A DNA stretch of 64,000 nt, taken from NCBI GenBank assembly GCA_944472155.2, contig OX235275.1, positions 56,499,228-56,563,227 of the forward strand, read 5' to 3'. The notes beneath the pieces are model-generated. The model was not told the DNA's origin. It made no database searches and saw nothing but the letters and a program-made list of their open reading frames with translations. Positions 43,926-55,084 of the stretch are shown piece by piece. How positions within the stretch are numbered: the stretch's first letter is position 1; each line of letters starts with the position of its first letter. Source of the DNA: Trichobilharzia szidati. Lineage: Eukaryota; Platyhelminthes; Trematoda; Strigeidida; Schistosomatidae. A program made the position numbers and the translations under genes.

Positions 43926-44320
43926 ACCTGTAAGGATTTGATTTGTTTTCCAAATTTGACCACGGATTGATATCGGTTAGAGAACCAAATCAACCCTTGA
44001 AAATAAATCTGATGCTTGCCAATAACTTGCTACAGGACGGAGTTTGCTGGGGGTCTAGTGCGAAGCCGTGACGAGTGAGGTGCATCCAGTCGGGAGTAGG
44101 GATAGATTTCTCACCGTTGACATTGGGTTCTGGTCACGCTAAAATCACGAATTGGTAGAAGTCAAAATTCATGGGTTGAACATTGAATCCTGTCCCAGTG
44201 GCAGAATGGTCGTCAACGAGCTTGCCTTGTAACCATAAGGTCCTGGATTGAACCCTGAAGATGGATGTATACTGCCGATGAGTTCCAAACTAAGCTGATG
44301 AAACAGCTGTCCAGTACTCC
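43926..44320 (+). repeat. Family B SINE (subfamily 2), left part, split by an LTR
   Basis: Inverted tail (accacggattgatatcggtt), tail-body junction near 43990, body, box B relative ggattgaaccct near 44246, and hammerhead segment CTGCCGATGAGTTCC...GAAACAGCTGTCCAGTACTCC. It stops at the LTR insertion and resumes at 44866. Confidence 0.85.
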
Positions 44321-44865
44321 TGTGGGGAGAGCTGGCTGCAAGCCAAGACTGTAGACAACAATTTATGTCAATGTTACACCCCAAGTTGGGGTCACGAGAT
44401 AAAACAAGAACAAAGTCTTACCTTGAGGAACTCACAAACCAATCACAGCAGACTTAACGTGTGCAAATATGATTCGCAGGTATATGGCTTAACTTTGTGA
44501 GAAACGATCACAAGCAGTACAGAGTAGCCTTTGGCAAGAAAACAACCAATCAGAAGACATCGCTTCTCTGCTAAAAATAGTGCTAATAAAAATGGTGCGT
44601 CGGTGGCACAGTGGTTAGGACTCTCGCCGACCATGCACATTGTCCGACGTTCGATCCCCTGCCGACGCACACCTGATATCTATGGTCGGCCTGCAAAATT
44701 CGGGCTACCGATATCCATGCTGAAAATTCCATGCTTGTACTGAAAATACGGTGTGGCATCAAGCTGTTATTAAAAATAAAATAATAAATAAAAATAAATC
44801 TGTAATTGTCTCTTGATTTTCTCAATAATAGATCTGTTGCCTGTCCGTTGTCTTCTGTCGGTACA
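44321..44865 (+). mobile_element. Solo LTR inserted in a SINE, with its own nested SINE
   Basis: Starts tgtggggagagctgg, ends cttctgtcggtaca (TG...CA). Flanks ctcc (44317-44320) and cttc (44866-44869) form a 4-bp TSD with one mismatch. No internal gag/pol. A family C SINE sits inside at 44594-44793. Confidence 0.85.
44594..44793 (+). repeat. tRNA SINE (family C, short-tailed) nested in LTR
   Basis: gtgcgtcggtggcacagtgg (box A), gttcgatcccc (box B near 44650), with a perfect 7-bp acceptor-like pair GCGTCGG/CCGACGC. Tail acctgatatctatggtcggc and TAAAATAAATAAA-type end. Not a functional tRNA: D and anticodon arms do not fold normally. Confidence 0.88.
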
Positions 44866-44935
44866 CTTCCAGCTGGTTTTCAATGGTTCTCTAACTGATA
44901 TCAATCCGTGGTCAAATTCGAAAACAACAACAATA
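44866..44935 (+). repeat. Family B SINE (subfamily 2), right part
   Basis: cttccagctggttttcaatg through tcaatccgtggtcaaattcg completes the tail of the copy at 43926-44320. Followed by a Penelope-like 3' end (tgctcgaaaccttgtcatcc) to about 45000. Confidence 0.85.
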
Positions 44936-45126
44936 ATTTATGCTCGAAACCTTGTCATCCAGTTGCTAATACTGCATCACTGTGGGATTATTGAGATAAA
45001 CTTATCCAATATATAGAATAGTGTATCAATTGTTTGATCCAATTTAAACTTGATTATTTCACTGTAATAGATGAACTGAAACAAAAGCTTTTCTTTCTCT
45101 CTCTCTCTTTCTGTCTCCTTATCTAG

Positions 45127-45245
45127 TCTGTCTAAAGTTGAAAATGCTGTCCAGCTGTCAAAGAAAGCAGCAGAATTAGCCAGAGATTATTCTTTAGAAA
45201 CACGTGAATTAGTTAAAGAAATGTATCCAGATTTTGAACAACCAG
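45127..45245 (+). CDS. Junctophilin exon: alpha-helical region
   Basis: Small internal exon, 119 bp; strong pyrimidine tract (ctctctctctttctgtctcc) then atctag, donor gtaatt at 45246. The first base completes the codon split by the previous exon (aa + t = Asn), and the exon ends with one base of the next Gly codon. Peptide: LSKVENAVQLSKKAAELARD then YSLETRELVKEMYPDFEQP. The ARxLxxExxPDFxQPG pattern is the conserved motif of the junctophilin helical domain that bridges the cleft between plasma membrane and ER. Confidence 0.94.
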
Positions 45246-45479
45246 GTAATTACCTTTTTTATTTTTATTTCTATTTTTTTTTGTTATTTTCTCTTCAATT
45301 GCAATTGTTCTTTGTGTTTCGATAGTCGTGTTTTCCCGCTTATCAGATAGGTGGTTCCAATCTATAGTTTTAATTCTTTAGATGTATGCATGTATGTATA
45401 AAACTGGTCAGTTGACATGTGGTTAACGTGAGGTGAAAATCATTTTGAAAGCTATTCATTCAAAAAAAACTTTGTACGG

Positions 45480-46765
45480 AAATCAGCTGAAAAAGGACGA
45501 TGCTTCAGTAATGTGACTTCCGTTGATTCGTTTTTGCCGAAATCGAAACGCAGAGACAATATATCGCAGTAATTGAGGCACACTGTATTCGAAGTGACGG
45601 TGAGTTGTCATCTGGAGTGATGACAACCAGGATGGTGTCTGTCAGAGATGTACACCGTCTCCTTTTGATGTTTGATTTTATCGTGGATGTGCTAATGGAA
45701 TTAACCCCTACTGGCATCAGTGACTTAGGGATTGGAGTGTTAACAGGGAACAGGGAGTAGTCTTGTTGATATATTTCTTCTCCTAGGTGAAGACACTGAT
45801 GAAATGCACAGTCTTCTGAACACCTTGAGGAGAAGCAACCTTTAGATGGTTAGCCTGAGGCTCCTAGAATAAATATAGAGAGTGAAGTTGTACAGCTTGT
45901 TGACCATTCCACTTATGTAGTAATTTGCGTCCTTACCAATGGATTGATTCCTGAAGAAATATGAGCATGGATACAGAAAGGCTTCTGTGGCATTTACCAG
46001 CCTGCATCACCTCTGGTTTGGATGTGATATCCAGCTGTCGACCAAAAGACGTGTGTACTGCTCAGCAGTTCATTACTACCTCCTTTATGGCTGTGAGACA
46101 TGGCTATTAAAAGTAAAAAGATATGAAAAGGCTAGTTGTCTTTGATCATAAGTGACTGTGTTCTATCTCCCGTGTTAGGTGGCATAATAGGGTGAGTGAT
46201 ATTGAGGTTAGATGTCGAGGGTTAGGTGAGGAGGGAAAATCAGTCTATGGGGTTGTCCATCTCCAGCAATTGAAACGGTTAGGACATGTATTACGCATGC
46301 CTAACCTATCCATCGCCTTCCTTGACGGGTAGTGTTAGCTGACATTGAATTAGGTTGGGAAAGAGGTAGTGATAGTCAAACCAAGACATGGCATCAGTTC
46401 ACGAACGAAATCTATGACAGGTGGTTTGAGCTGTGTAGGGAGGTGTAGACTGCCAGTCCGGCTGGGGTCCTCGGGATTCTAAAAACCGATGGCAAGTGAC
46501 AATTGGTAATATGGTTCAAAATCGTTCTCGATGATGGTGCTGATGCATTCACTCTCTGTAATCTGCCATATCCAAAAACAAGCCTATTGTTTTTCTATGT
46601 TACTATTCTTTCTTCCTCATATTTCTGCTTGTCATCGTCCTTCTGAATCTCGTTTCTTCTCTTTTGACTTCCTGTGGCGTGCTACATAGAGTGCGACAAC
46701 TCGAACTGCTGTACTTCTATGCAGAGTTCTATATTGAGACCAGTCAATCAGTCAGTTTTTGTTAA
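45480..46765 (+). mobile_element. LINE remnant, RT palm end and C-terminus
   Basis: Plus-strand peptides: GEDTDEMHSLLNTLRRSNL (45785-45840, the region after FADD in RTs), VQLVDHSTYVVICVLTNGLIPEEI (45890-45960, a YLGS-type region), YYLLYGCETWLLKV (46065-46110), then LGHVLRMPN-type (ttaggacatgtattacgcat at 46279) and a W..F..EIYDRWFEL end. This is a third LINE family, distinct from RTE and CR1-like copies here. Heavily mutated. Confidence 0.7.
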
Positions 46766-47025
46766 ATCGAAATGTCCGGTCTCTGTTTAACATATCTGCT
46801 TGTCCTAGTACGGATGCTTTGATGATATCTGAGGGTGATGGTGTTCCTACTGAGAATCGAATTCAGTAACCATCGTTTCGAATATCAAAGAGTTATTCAT
46901 TAGGTTCCTGAGCTACCACTAAACAAATCACATCATATCAGTCCTCAGATATCATCACAGCACTCGCACTAGGAGTCGACATACCATTCAAAGTCGAGCA
47001 TTTTAGTCCAATAAAAACCAAACAA
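46750..47025 (-). repeat. Family A fold-back element without hammerhead
   Basis: Inverted ends: 46770-46825 (cggatgctttgatgatatct) against 46940-47005 (agatatcatcacagcactcg). Between them, on the minus strand, a tRNA-like head like the one at 29970 (aatgaataactctttgatat) with decayed box B (ttcgattctcag). The hammerhead is missing. Confidence 0.6.
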
Positions 47026-47191
47026 TAAGAAACACAAAATACCCTAGGGGAATAGCAAGTGATATCTGTTAAACAGGAGGTGATTATAGTGACCGAGTGG
47101 ATTTCGGTTCCACAACCATCCACATTCAAACAAATGACGAGAAGTTGAAAAAAGACAACTCAAAGGATTTCAGAATGTAATTATATGCTGA

Positions 47192-47429
47192 GGTGCGTCG
47201 GTGGCATAGCGATTAGGACGCTCGCCAACCATGCACATGGTCCTGGGTTCGATCCCCGGCCGGTGCACTCCTTTACCTCCCTAAGCAAGAACTAAAAGCT
47301 GGTGGAGAGGAAAGATTGGGCATGTGGCTAGCAACCCCATGCTGTAAAAATAAAAACTGCTACAGAAACATCAAGCCTCTAGCTTGAAGCCCCATGTTCC
47401 ACTGGGGACGTGAAGGAATAAAAAAAATC
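47192..47429 (+). repeat. tRNA SINE (family C, RTE-tailed) with 9-bp TSD
   Basis: Duplication atatgctga at 47183-47191 and 47430-47438. Head gtgcgtcggtggcatagcga, box B gggttcgatcccc (47246-47258), RTE-like end agcttgaagccccatgttcc, ggaataaaaaaa. Inserted into a family B SINE. Confidence 0.9.
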
Positions 47430-47840
47430 ATATGCTGACATTGGTTAGAGAACCATCGGAAAACCAGCTGGGAGTAATGGACACAGCCGTTTCGTCCACC
47501 TATATTGGGACTCTTCATAAGTTTGCAGTCACGTCACGGGGTTTGAAATCACGACCTTCAGGTTGCAAGGAAAGCTAGCTCTCAAACCATTCAACCACTG
47601 GGACCCGATATAATGGCTAGCCCGAGAATTCCAACTTTTGCCAATTCACACGATACAGCGCGACAGACACTATCAAATCTCATCGGTGGCGAGTATTTGT
47701 CGTCATATTTGTCCTGATATATCATACTGGTCAGGACTGTTCAGCACTCTTAGGTTTTCCACTGGTTCTCTGATCAATATCAGGTCATGGTGAAAACCTA
47801 AAACCAGTCTAATCCTTGCAAACCAACACCTGAAGGATTT
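47430..47840. repeat. Family B SINE, fold-back copy
   Basis: Minus-strand tail (gacattggttagagaaccat), hammerhead segment TATGAAGAGTCCCAATATAGGTGGAC-GAAACGG, B-box remnant near 47538, body to about 47750, then a short plus-strand tail (ggttctctgatcaatatcag). The family C SINE lies in its left end. Confidence 0.8.
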
Positions 47841-48477
47841 CATTTCAGCCTATGGTCATGGTAGTAATTAATGCTTTGAAACCTGATGTTCCCTGATGCA
47901 CAGCTCTGTTTCACAGCTGTATACAAGGATGAGACAGTTATATCCTTGATAATAAATCTTTAAAAGTAAACCACATCTTGACTCATCTTCTTGTGTAAGA
48001 AGTGTGAAACAGTCACTCGTTATTCAGTTTAAAATACTCTCATAATTTCTGCATGTATAGAATTGGTTCCTCTGAGGCGCATTAAGTTAGGTCTTTAATA
48101 ATTTCCCTGGAGTTTTAGAAATACACGTGTAGAGTAAATCAAGTATCCATAAATATTCAAGGCACAAATCACTGTTTCTATACTTGGAAGAAAGACCTTG
48201 TGAGAGGAAAAGTATTTGATCCGTTAAACTCACCTGTTGTAGGTGAAAGTGGTTTCATTTACCAGAGAAGTATAAGTCGGTAAGTAACGAAAAACACGTT
48301 GAAGCACTCTATCAGTCGATCGAATTTAGCTAGTCAGTTTATATAAATGGTTAGTAGGTTTTATGACCAACAATTGTGAAGCTCTATATTTAAAGTTCGG
48401 TAGTAGGGATTCGACTCAAAGCTCACCGAAGTCTCTCAAATAAAAACAGGCAGTCTACTACTACCTGTGATCTTCTT
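47841..48477. other. No gene seen
   Basis: No recognised repeat or exon. Confidence 0.4.
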
Positions 48478-49290
48478 AACTGTGATAGACTGGATAATTC
48501 AGCAGACCATGGGGACCAAGAAGATGGATATACATTGGACTGACAAAAAGACGCCCAAGAGATCTGAATTTCATAGATGATTCGTATCTTATATCAGTAT
48601 ATAACTGAAAACTGATATATTGGAACAAGAAGTAGCAAAGATGGGACCTCAAGTTAACATAGAGAAGACGGAAGTGACCAAGATACCCTACGACCAACAA
48701 GAAACATCAAACATTATCAATGGGAGAAATCTAAAGGAAAGTAGTCATCTCTTTCACTTACTAGAACAAAAAAGTTTCAACTACAAACTGCATGGATAAT
48801 GAGGATATCAAAGACGGTCAAGACAGAGAACGCAAGACAAGCGTCCATTACAGTGTTTAACACGAATGTCAAGTCAGTCAGTAATTGTATATATATTTCA
48901 TGTTTTTATCGGCAACTTCATTCAGTCGACTCTGAAGACTGGATAGCCAGAAAGAATAAGCTACAAGGAAGTCTAGCAATAACCTATTGCCTAACCAATA
49001 TCCCGAAGGAAATAAGGATGGACTGGATGCATGCTGAGTAGCCTGGTAAGTAATACTACACGCCATGCCCTCCAGTTGAACACGAATTGGAAGCGAGGAG
49101 CTGAGCGTGGGTCTGTGGAGATGCCATTCAGAAGATTGTGTGTGTGAAGAAGAAATGAAAATCTGTGGGCCTTTCGTCGAGTCTGCTAAAATTGATGGTA
49201 CAGAATCAATTGGAAGGGAGATATGCTGTTGAAGCGGTATATTTCACTCAGGTCGCAAGGAAGGATAGATAACCACTATAATGAGGAACC
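48478..49290 (+). mobile_element. RTE-like LINE fragment, decayed
   Basis: Plus-strand peptides DWIIQQTMGTKK, KMGPQVNIEKTEVTKI (48640-48690), ARQASITVFNTNVKSV (48835-48875), then kwgw-type ...EIRMDWMHAE and ...NTNWKRGAERGS and ENLWAF near the end. These follow the RTE C-terminal order. Many stops. Confidence 0.7.
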
Positions 49291-49413
49291 AACAGCCTAA
49301 TATTCATACTGTAAACTCTCCAATAAGTCTTGAAAACATGTGAATTATACTGATTACCAGCCCGACAGTCAGTTCTTTGCCTCCTAAATTATCTTTTTTA
49401 AACCGAAAGAGTG

Positions 49414-49818
49414 ACTGGTCCTATTCAGGCGGGTAATTACTTGGGTTCTGGTGGGAAATCGTGACCAGTAAGGTACAGAAGGTCAGGTATAAGGCCAATT
49501 ACTCGCCATCGATGATATTGGCTAGTGCCAATAGCTCTTCATCGTGCGTGAATTGGCAGAAGTTGGAATTCGTGGGCTAGCTGGCCATCGGATCGGGTCC
49601 CAATGGTTGAATGGTCTACGAGCCTGCCTTGTAACTAAAAGGTCGTGGGTTCGAACGCCGTGATGTGAGTGAAAACTTTTGAATAGTCCGAATCTGGGGG
49701 GGGACGAGACAGCTGTCCATTGGTGCCAGCTGGTTTTTCAATGGTTCTCCGACCGATGTCAGCTCATGATGAAATCCTGCAACCAGTCAAATCCCTACAA
49801 GCCAACACCTGAATAACA
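49414..49818 (+). repeat. Family B SINE with 8-bp TSD
   Basis: Duplication gaaagagt at 49406-49413 and 49819-49826. Body from gactggtcctattcaggcgg, box B relative gggttcgaacgcc near 49647, hammerhead segment decayed (TTTGAATAGTCCG...GGGACGAGACAGCTGTCC), tail to 49818. No inverted tail at the left end, so it is one monomer. Confidence 0.88.
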
Positions 49819-49826
49819 GAAAGAGT

Positions 49827-50099
49827 TTTTTTAAAATACAGGGAGATATTCTATATGTTATTTTGTCCAATACCAGTGTATGTAATTTGACACCATAGTG
49901 ACTTTATTCAGTCCCCAAGAAAACTAAATCTCCAACTTCAAAAACAAGTTCTAAGTGGGTTTTTAATGTTTATCGATAAATATTGCCAATTGTTCAGAAG
50001 GACTTTGAATAAAAGTAAGGACTCACCAGTCTCTGAGAAGTTCTCCTTATCTAATAACGAAATCTTACATTAACATGCTTACACTTGATTTTTGTTTAG
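49827..50099 (+). other. Intron end before exon 4
   Basis: No repeat recognised; ends in the acceptor tttgtttag (50091-50099). Confidence 0.5.
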
Positions 50100-50452
50100 G
50101 TATAAAGTATTTAGAAGATATGGTACGTCTTATGAAGGTGACAAAACGTGGCAATCAAGCCTTTGATACTGCACTTCAAGCAGCTAAAGATGTTATAGCC
50201 GGTGTGGAGGCGAATTTAGCCGATCAGGCAGAACAGCAGAATCAACAACAACAACAGCAGCAACAACAAAGTGAAGAGAACATGCGTTCATCAATGAACT
50301 TGGATGTATTAAATTCACCAAAGAGTAAGACACCAGTATCTAGAGCCGGCTCATATCGTTTAAAACGACGCGGTAAACATAAAACAGCCAATCAAAAGGC
50401 TGGTAAAGATAAATCACGTCACGGAGGAGATGGGAAAAATGTTGAATTCTCT
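50100..50452 (+). CDS. Junctophilin exon: helix end, poly-Gln and basic linker
   Basis: Internal exon, 353 bp; acceptor ttttgtttag, donor gtaagt at 50453. The first two bases complete the Gly codon, and it ends in phase 0. Begins GIKYLEDMVRLMKVTKRG, continues the helical domain (FDTALQAAKDVIAGVEANL), then a Gln-rich run at 50233-50270 encoded by mixed CAA/CAG, and a basic linker (YRLKRRGKHKTANQKAGKDK) before VEFS. The helical start follows the QPG motif of the previous exon as in other junctophilins. The Gln run and the basic part look lineage-specific. Confidence 0.92.
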
Positions 50453-50534
50453 GTAAGTTTTGTTTTATTTGTATTTTTAGAATAGTTTTGGTTGTCTTCC
50501 GATAATATCATAGTATATACTTATTAAAAAGACA

Positions 50535-51860
50535 ATTTCAGTGAAGAAAATTTTATTTTCAACGACGTCATCAGCTAGACTGTACATTCATGTTTATATA
50601 TTGTTAAGGGGTAAGGAAGTATCAGAGCTATTTCCGGTCAGCATTCGGATTGTAATGAATAATAAGACTACAAATAGAGATTAAAAATATTCGAATAATA
50701 ACTACTGAGAAAACTAGCTATGGTAAAGAAAATGGTCGCCCCTACTTCTTTTGGATACACAGTGTTGGCCTGGACTTCTGCATCATTATTACTTCAGCTA
50801 CTTCCACATGTCCTTATCTCACTCCCCTTGAGAGGCTTGATCAGATCTTGTATAAGACTTTGAAGGACTTTTCAAATGGGCCTGAGTGTCCTAAGTTCTC
50901 CCTTTCCTAGCCAGGTTGAACAGTGTTCTTGAGATAGTTCAACAAGCGATTAAATGATACGGCCGATGCTTTCAGGTCCGCAGGAGCAACTAAACCGTTA
51001 TCTGCATGTTGATGTGACCCAATCTAACAGTGCTGGTCAAATGGTTCCTTGAGAGAAAACTTTATCCTTTGGCTGGTAGCGAATTATGTGCGTCGGTGGC
51101 ACAGTGGTTAGGACTCTCGCCAACCATGCGCATGGTCCAGGGTTCGATCCCCTGCCGGCGCACACCCGATATCTATGATCGGCCTGTAAATTTGGGCTAC
51201 CGATATCCATGCTGAAAATTCCATACTTGTACTAAAAATACGGTGTGGAATCAAGCTGTAATCAAAAATAAAAAAATAAAATACTGAGACATTTTGAAGG
51301 CTGTTTTAGGATAATTTCTGCTTCAGTATAACTTTTAGATTTTAGATTCGGCAGAGGAATATTTCTGGGGGTGACAGGTACCTATTCATCAGCTTTCTTT
51401 GGTTTCAGGCTCTTGACGATAAGTCTGAGGGGGAAACCATTTTCCATCAAGATTCTTTAGAGATTTTGTAGCCCTTCGTTAACAAATTCTTCAGCGCATA
51501 TTTTCTGGATTCTTGAGTAAAGAGAATAGACGAGATTCATTTTTCTGCTTAAAGGAAGAGAATTTTGGAAATCAGTCACCGGTGCATTCCATGTGGGTTT
51601 TTTGTAGATAGACCTCTTCAGCTAGCTGTCAACATCCGCGAAAGGGAACGTCGAGTCAGATTTAACTTTCACAGTGAAGTTGATGCTTGCACAGACATTA
51701 ATGGCTGTTTAGAACAGGTTTTCTCTCTCCGAAATCTCGTCACAATTAATGAAAGTATAGTCGACATATTTCTTGTAGAGATGAAGTTCATTGATTTTTA
51801 GCGGTAAGGAACTGTTCGCGAGGCTAGTCATAAAGCTGTCGGCCACAAATGTTCTTAGAA
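50535..51860 (-). mobile_element. Penelope-like element with nested SINE
   Basis: Minus strand from 51850: FVADSFMTSLANSSLPL, YKKYVDYTFINCDE (catalytic DD changed to DY), FPFADVDS and YKKPTWNAPVTDF, then ICAEEFVNEGLQNL. After the SINE at 51088-51285: GLVAPADLKASAVSFNRLLN near 50985-50930. The 3' end at 50535-50600 (gaagaaaattttattttcaa) is shared with 38535 and 59425. Confidence 0.8.
51088..51285 (+). repeat. tRNA SINE (family C, short-tailed) nested in Penelope
   Basis: gtgcgtcggtggcacagtgg, box B gggttcgatcccc (51141-51153), closing CCGGCGC (one change from the acceptor partner). Tail acccgatatctatgatcggc, ending in AAAAATAAAAAAATAAAA. Confidence 0.88.
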
Positions 51861-51889
51861 GAAAACTTAGTTACAGTTTACAATTTATT

Positions 51890-53465
51890 TAGGATAGTAG
51901 GGTATATGCCTGTGTTAATCCTTTCGATTTGTTACACACAGGAGGTCCAATCTCGCCTTGAATGAATCAACGGATGGCGCTGATACGACGTGTTCCGGTA
52001 GGGAGTTCCAATGGTTCACAATCTCCAAACGCAGACGATTCGACCGTGGTTTTTGAACCTTGAGGTGATATCCTCGCAATTGGTTGGTGCTAGAAGGAAG
52101 AAATAAATTAGATAAATTTGCTCCAAAATCATTTCTTAGGATACGGTATGCTAGTATTAGGTCACCCCTAAGTGGTCTGTATGACAGTGGAAATAAACCC
52201 AGTCGACTTAACCTCTCTTCATATGAGAGGGTTGAGAAACCCTTTATTAGCTTAGTTCCTACTCTTTGCACCCTTTCTAATAAGTCTATTTCGTATTTGA
52301 AACACGGGCTCGCTGCCTGGATCCCATATTCCAAATGAGGTCTCATATAAGTCGGATATAATATACGAAATATTTCGTCGTCAAAATTCGCAAAAGCCTT
52401 GCGTATGGCCCATAATATTCGAAAACCCTTAGTGGCTGCAGCTCTACAGTTTGTTGCTGCTTTCAAGTCATGCTGCACAACCACTCCTAAGTCCTTGTAC
52501 TCAGTGACCACTGGGAGAGTAATGCCATTCATTGAGTAACTGTGCACGTGACTATGAGATACATGCATAACTACACTCTTGCTTAAGTTAATCTCCAAGG
52601 CCCAGTGCTTACACCAATCACTTAACAAGTTTAAATCTTCCTGCAAAGCAAGTTGGTCACTGTCATCGTGTTAAGCCCTCCATATCTTGATGTCATCAGC
52701 AAACAGTAAGCAGGATGACTTAACTACCGATAGAATCTCATTAACATAAATCAGGAAAAGAAGTGGGCCTAGAATTTTACCCTGAGGAATGCCACTCTTA
52801 ACCGATTCCCAAGTTGATAAAACCCCGTTAACTCGTACTCTTTGTCTTCTGTCATTTAGAAAGTCTTGAATCCAGTCGGCAACCACTTTATTGATTCCCA
52901 GACTACCTAACTTTACTAGAAGACCTGAATGAGAAACCCTGTCAAAGGCCTTGCTAAGGTCGATGAATATGGCATCCACCGGTATATTAGCATCAGCTGA
53001 GCTTTCCCAACTTTCTCTGGCCAAAAGAAGGTTGGTCAAGCAAGAATGACCTGCTCTAAAATCATGCTGTTCCACAGCGAAAAGTTTGTTCCCTTCAATG
53101 AACTGAATGATAGCATAACGAATTATTCTTTCTAGTAGTTTAACAACAATACAGGTCAAACTAACAGGACGATAGTTCTGAACTAAGTTTCTAGATCCGG
53201 TTTTGAAGACCTCACTAATGATGGCATCTTTCCAGTCTCTTGGACATTTAGATTGGTTCAGAGACATATTGAAGATTACCGACAATGGCTCGGCTATGTT
53301 TCCAGCCAATGCTGTTAATATACGTGGGTGGAGTTCATCAGGGCCACTGGACTTACCAGGATTGAGCCTTAGAAGCCACTTTAGGACAGTGTCCTTTCCA
53401 ATGTATAAGGGTGCCATTTTCAAGTTACCTTCTGGTATAATACTGGTCATTGTTATCTCACTTTT
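51890..53465 (-). mobile_element. LINE with nearly intact reverse transcriptase, one stop
   Basis: Minus strand, one frame from 53450 to 51915, broken only by a TAA at 52671-52673. Motifs in order: LNPGKSSGPDELHPRIL, NYRPVSLTCIVVKLLERII, AIFIDLSKAFDRVSHSGLL (motif A), SGIPQGKILGPLLFLIYVNE (motif B), LLFADDIKIW (catalytic FADD, just before the stop), then the thumb YKDLGVVVQHDL, MRPHLEYGIQAASP and a VNHWNSLPEHVVSAPSVDSF end. About 511 codons. The endonuclease is missing, so it is 5'-truncated. The C-terminal pattern is that of CR1/Rex/Jockey-like LINEs. Only one nonsense change, so a recent insertion. Confidence 0.93.
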
Positions 53466-54163
53466 TTCCCAGTCTTACTCTAACCACCATCTTGAACTCC
53501 TTTACACAGTATGTTTTAGCATTCACGATATGTGTTACAATATAATCGTCAGAAGGAGGTTGACGAACGAATTAACTTTAACTAAACAACCCTAAAGATA
53601 AAGGTAGTTTATCCTCTTCAAGACTAGTCAGCTGGTTGTATCTGCTTCTCAGTGAGTGATGCTGCACTTGCCAAAGCTATATTTACTGTGTGATGACAGG
53701 CACTCAGTACTCAATGGACACTTACCGAATTCAAATATCAGAGGGAATATTATTTATTATTCACTGAGGAATAGGTCTATCCAGCTGACAAGCTCCAGTA
53801 AGGATAAAATATCTGCATTCTGGATTCTGCTTCTAGTCACTAGCAAACAAGTAAAGTTTTGAGTGAGTTATACTGGAGCTATCGCTCAGGAAGCCTATAT
53901 GCTGGAATTAGGCAGGTTATTTCAGTTCAGATGTACCACCAGGAGGCCAAAACATGGGTAAATGATTAAAAAACCAGTATATTTTTTATGCGGCTGGCTA
54001 AGAAACAGTGTCACAGAGAAACTTATTATGTAGGATATTTGTGACTACCTCAGAATTTTCAACTTTAGTGTCTATTTTTAAATCCCCATTTATGCATTCA
54101 GAAAAAAACAAAAAACTGAGTGAAGAAATACATTCCATTTCAGTTAGTTCCTATCATCGGCTT
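53466..54163. other. No gene seen
   Basis: Unassigned intronic DNA. Short frames at 53656-53862 and 54008-54193 have no motif. Confidence 0.4.
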
Positions 54164-54175
54164 TTTAGTTTTTTT

Positions 54176-54687
54176 TTACGAGTTGATCATTGATTGATAT
54201 CAGTTAGAGAACCATTTAAAACCAGCATTGGAGTACTGCACAGCTGCTGTTTCATCCTAGTTTGGGAATCATCGGCAGTACGCACCCACTGGGATTCGAA
54301 CCCAGGACCTTCCGGTTACAAGGCAAGCTCGTATACCATTCAGCCATTGGGACCTGATTCAATGGCTAGCCCATGAATTCTAACTTCTACCAATTCGTGA
54401 TTTAGCGCGACCCCAACCATTGTCGTTGGTGGGACATCCATCCACACACGTGACATCTGATTGGACCTCACTGGTCACTTCTCACAAGAACTGCAGGAAA
54501 CTCCATCCTGTAGCAAGTCACTAGCGAGCATCAGATTAATTTTCTATAGTTTGGTTTGTAAGGGTGAAACAGCAGCTGTCCAGTACTCCCTGTGGCTGGT
54601 TTTCAATGGTTCTCTAAGTGATATCAATCCGTGATCAACTCGTAAAAAAAACATAACTAACCCTTACAAACCAAACTATAGAAAATC
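54176..54687. repeat. Family B SINE (subfamily 2), fold-back, 12-bp TSD
   Basis: Duplication tttagttttttt at 54164-54175 and 54688-54699 (T-rich, so less certain). Ends acgagttgatcattgattga and tcaatccgtgatcaactcgt are inverted. Minus copy has GTACTG-CCGATGA-TTCCCAAACTAGGAT-GAAACAGC and box B gggttcgaatccc; a second direct tail follows the tail-body junction near 54530. Confidence 0.88.
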
Positions 54688-54699
54688 TTTAGTTTTTTT

Positions 54700-55084
54700 A
54701 CATCAATAATTTTTACCAATCAAGTGGTTATGTTGGTCCATCAGTTTTAGGCTTAGGGAAGGCGGGGGAGGGATGAAATTAAGAGGTTAAAAGGCATCAA
54801 AAAAAAATTAGCAAATAGATGTTAGTAACAAGACATCTAAGATTTAAAGCAGGGGTGATGAAAATTAATTACGGAATTCAAGATCAGTTAATTCGCAGGC
54901 ATCAGCAGGAGGTTATTACATAATCAAGAAATCTGTAAAACACCGACGATGACTAAAAAGAATAGGATGATTCAGAAGAATTACGTAAAATACAAACAAG
55001 TTAATAGAATTAGCTAGAATTGAAGAGATTAACAAAGTCAAAAGACAGTTACAAGGGGAGAGGAAAAGTCGTTTATAAAAACTT
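54700..55084. other. Possible Penelope 3' flank
   Basis: Non-coding, directly 3' (minus strand) of the GIY-YIG fragment at 55085. No own motif. Confidence 0.3.

Noticed and set aside
47163..47842. Outer TSD aaggatttca around the SINE at 47.4 kb
   Set aside because: The same letters belong to the family tail itself, so the match does not prove a duplication.
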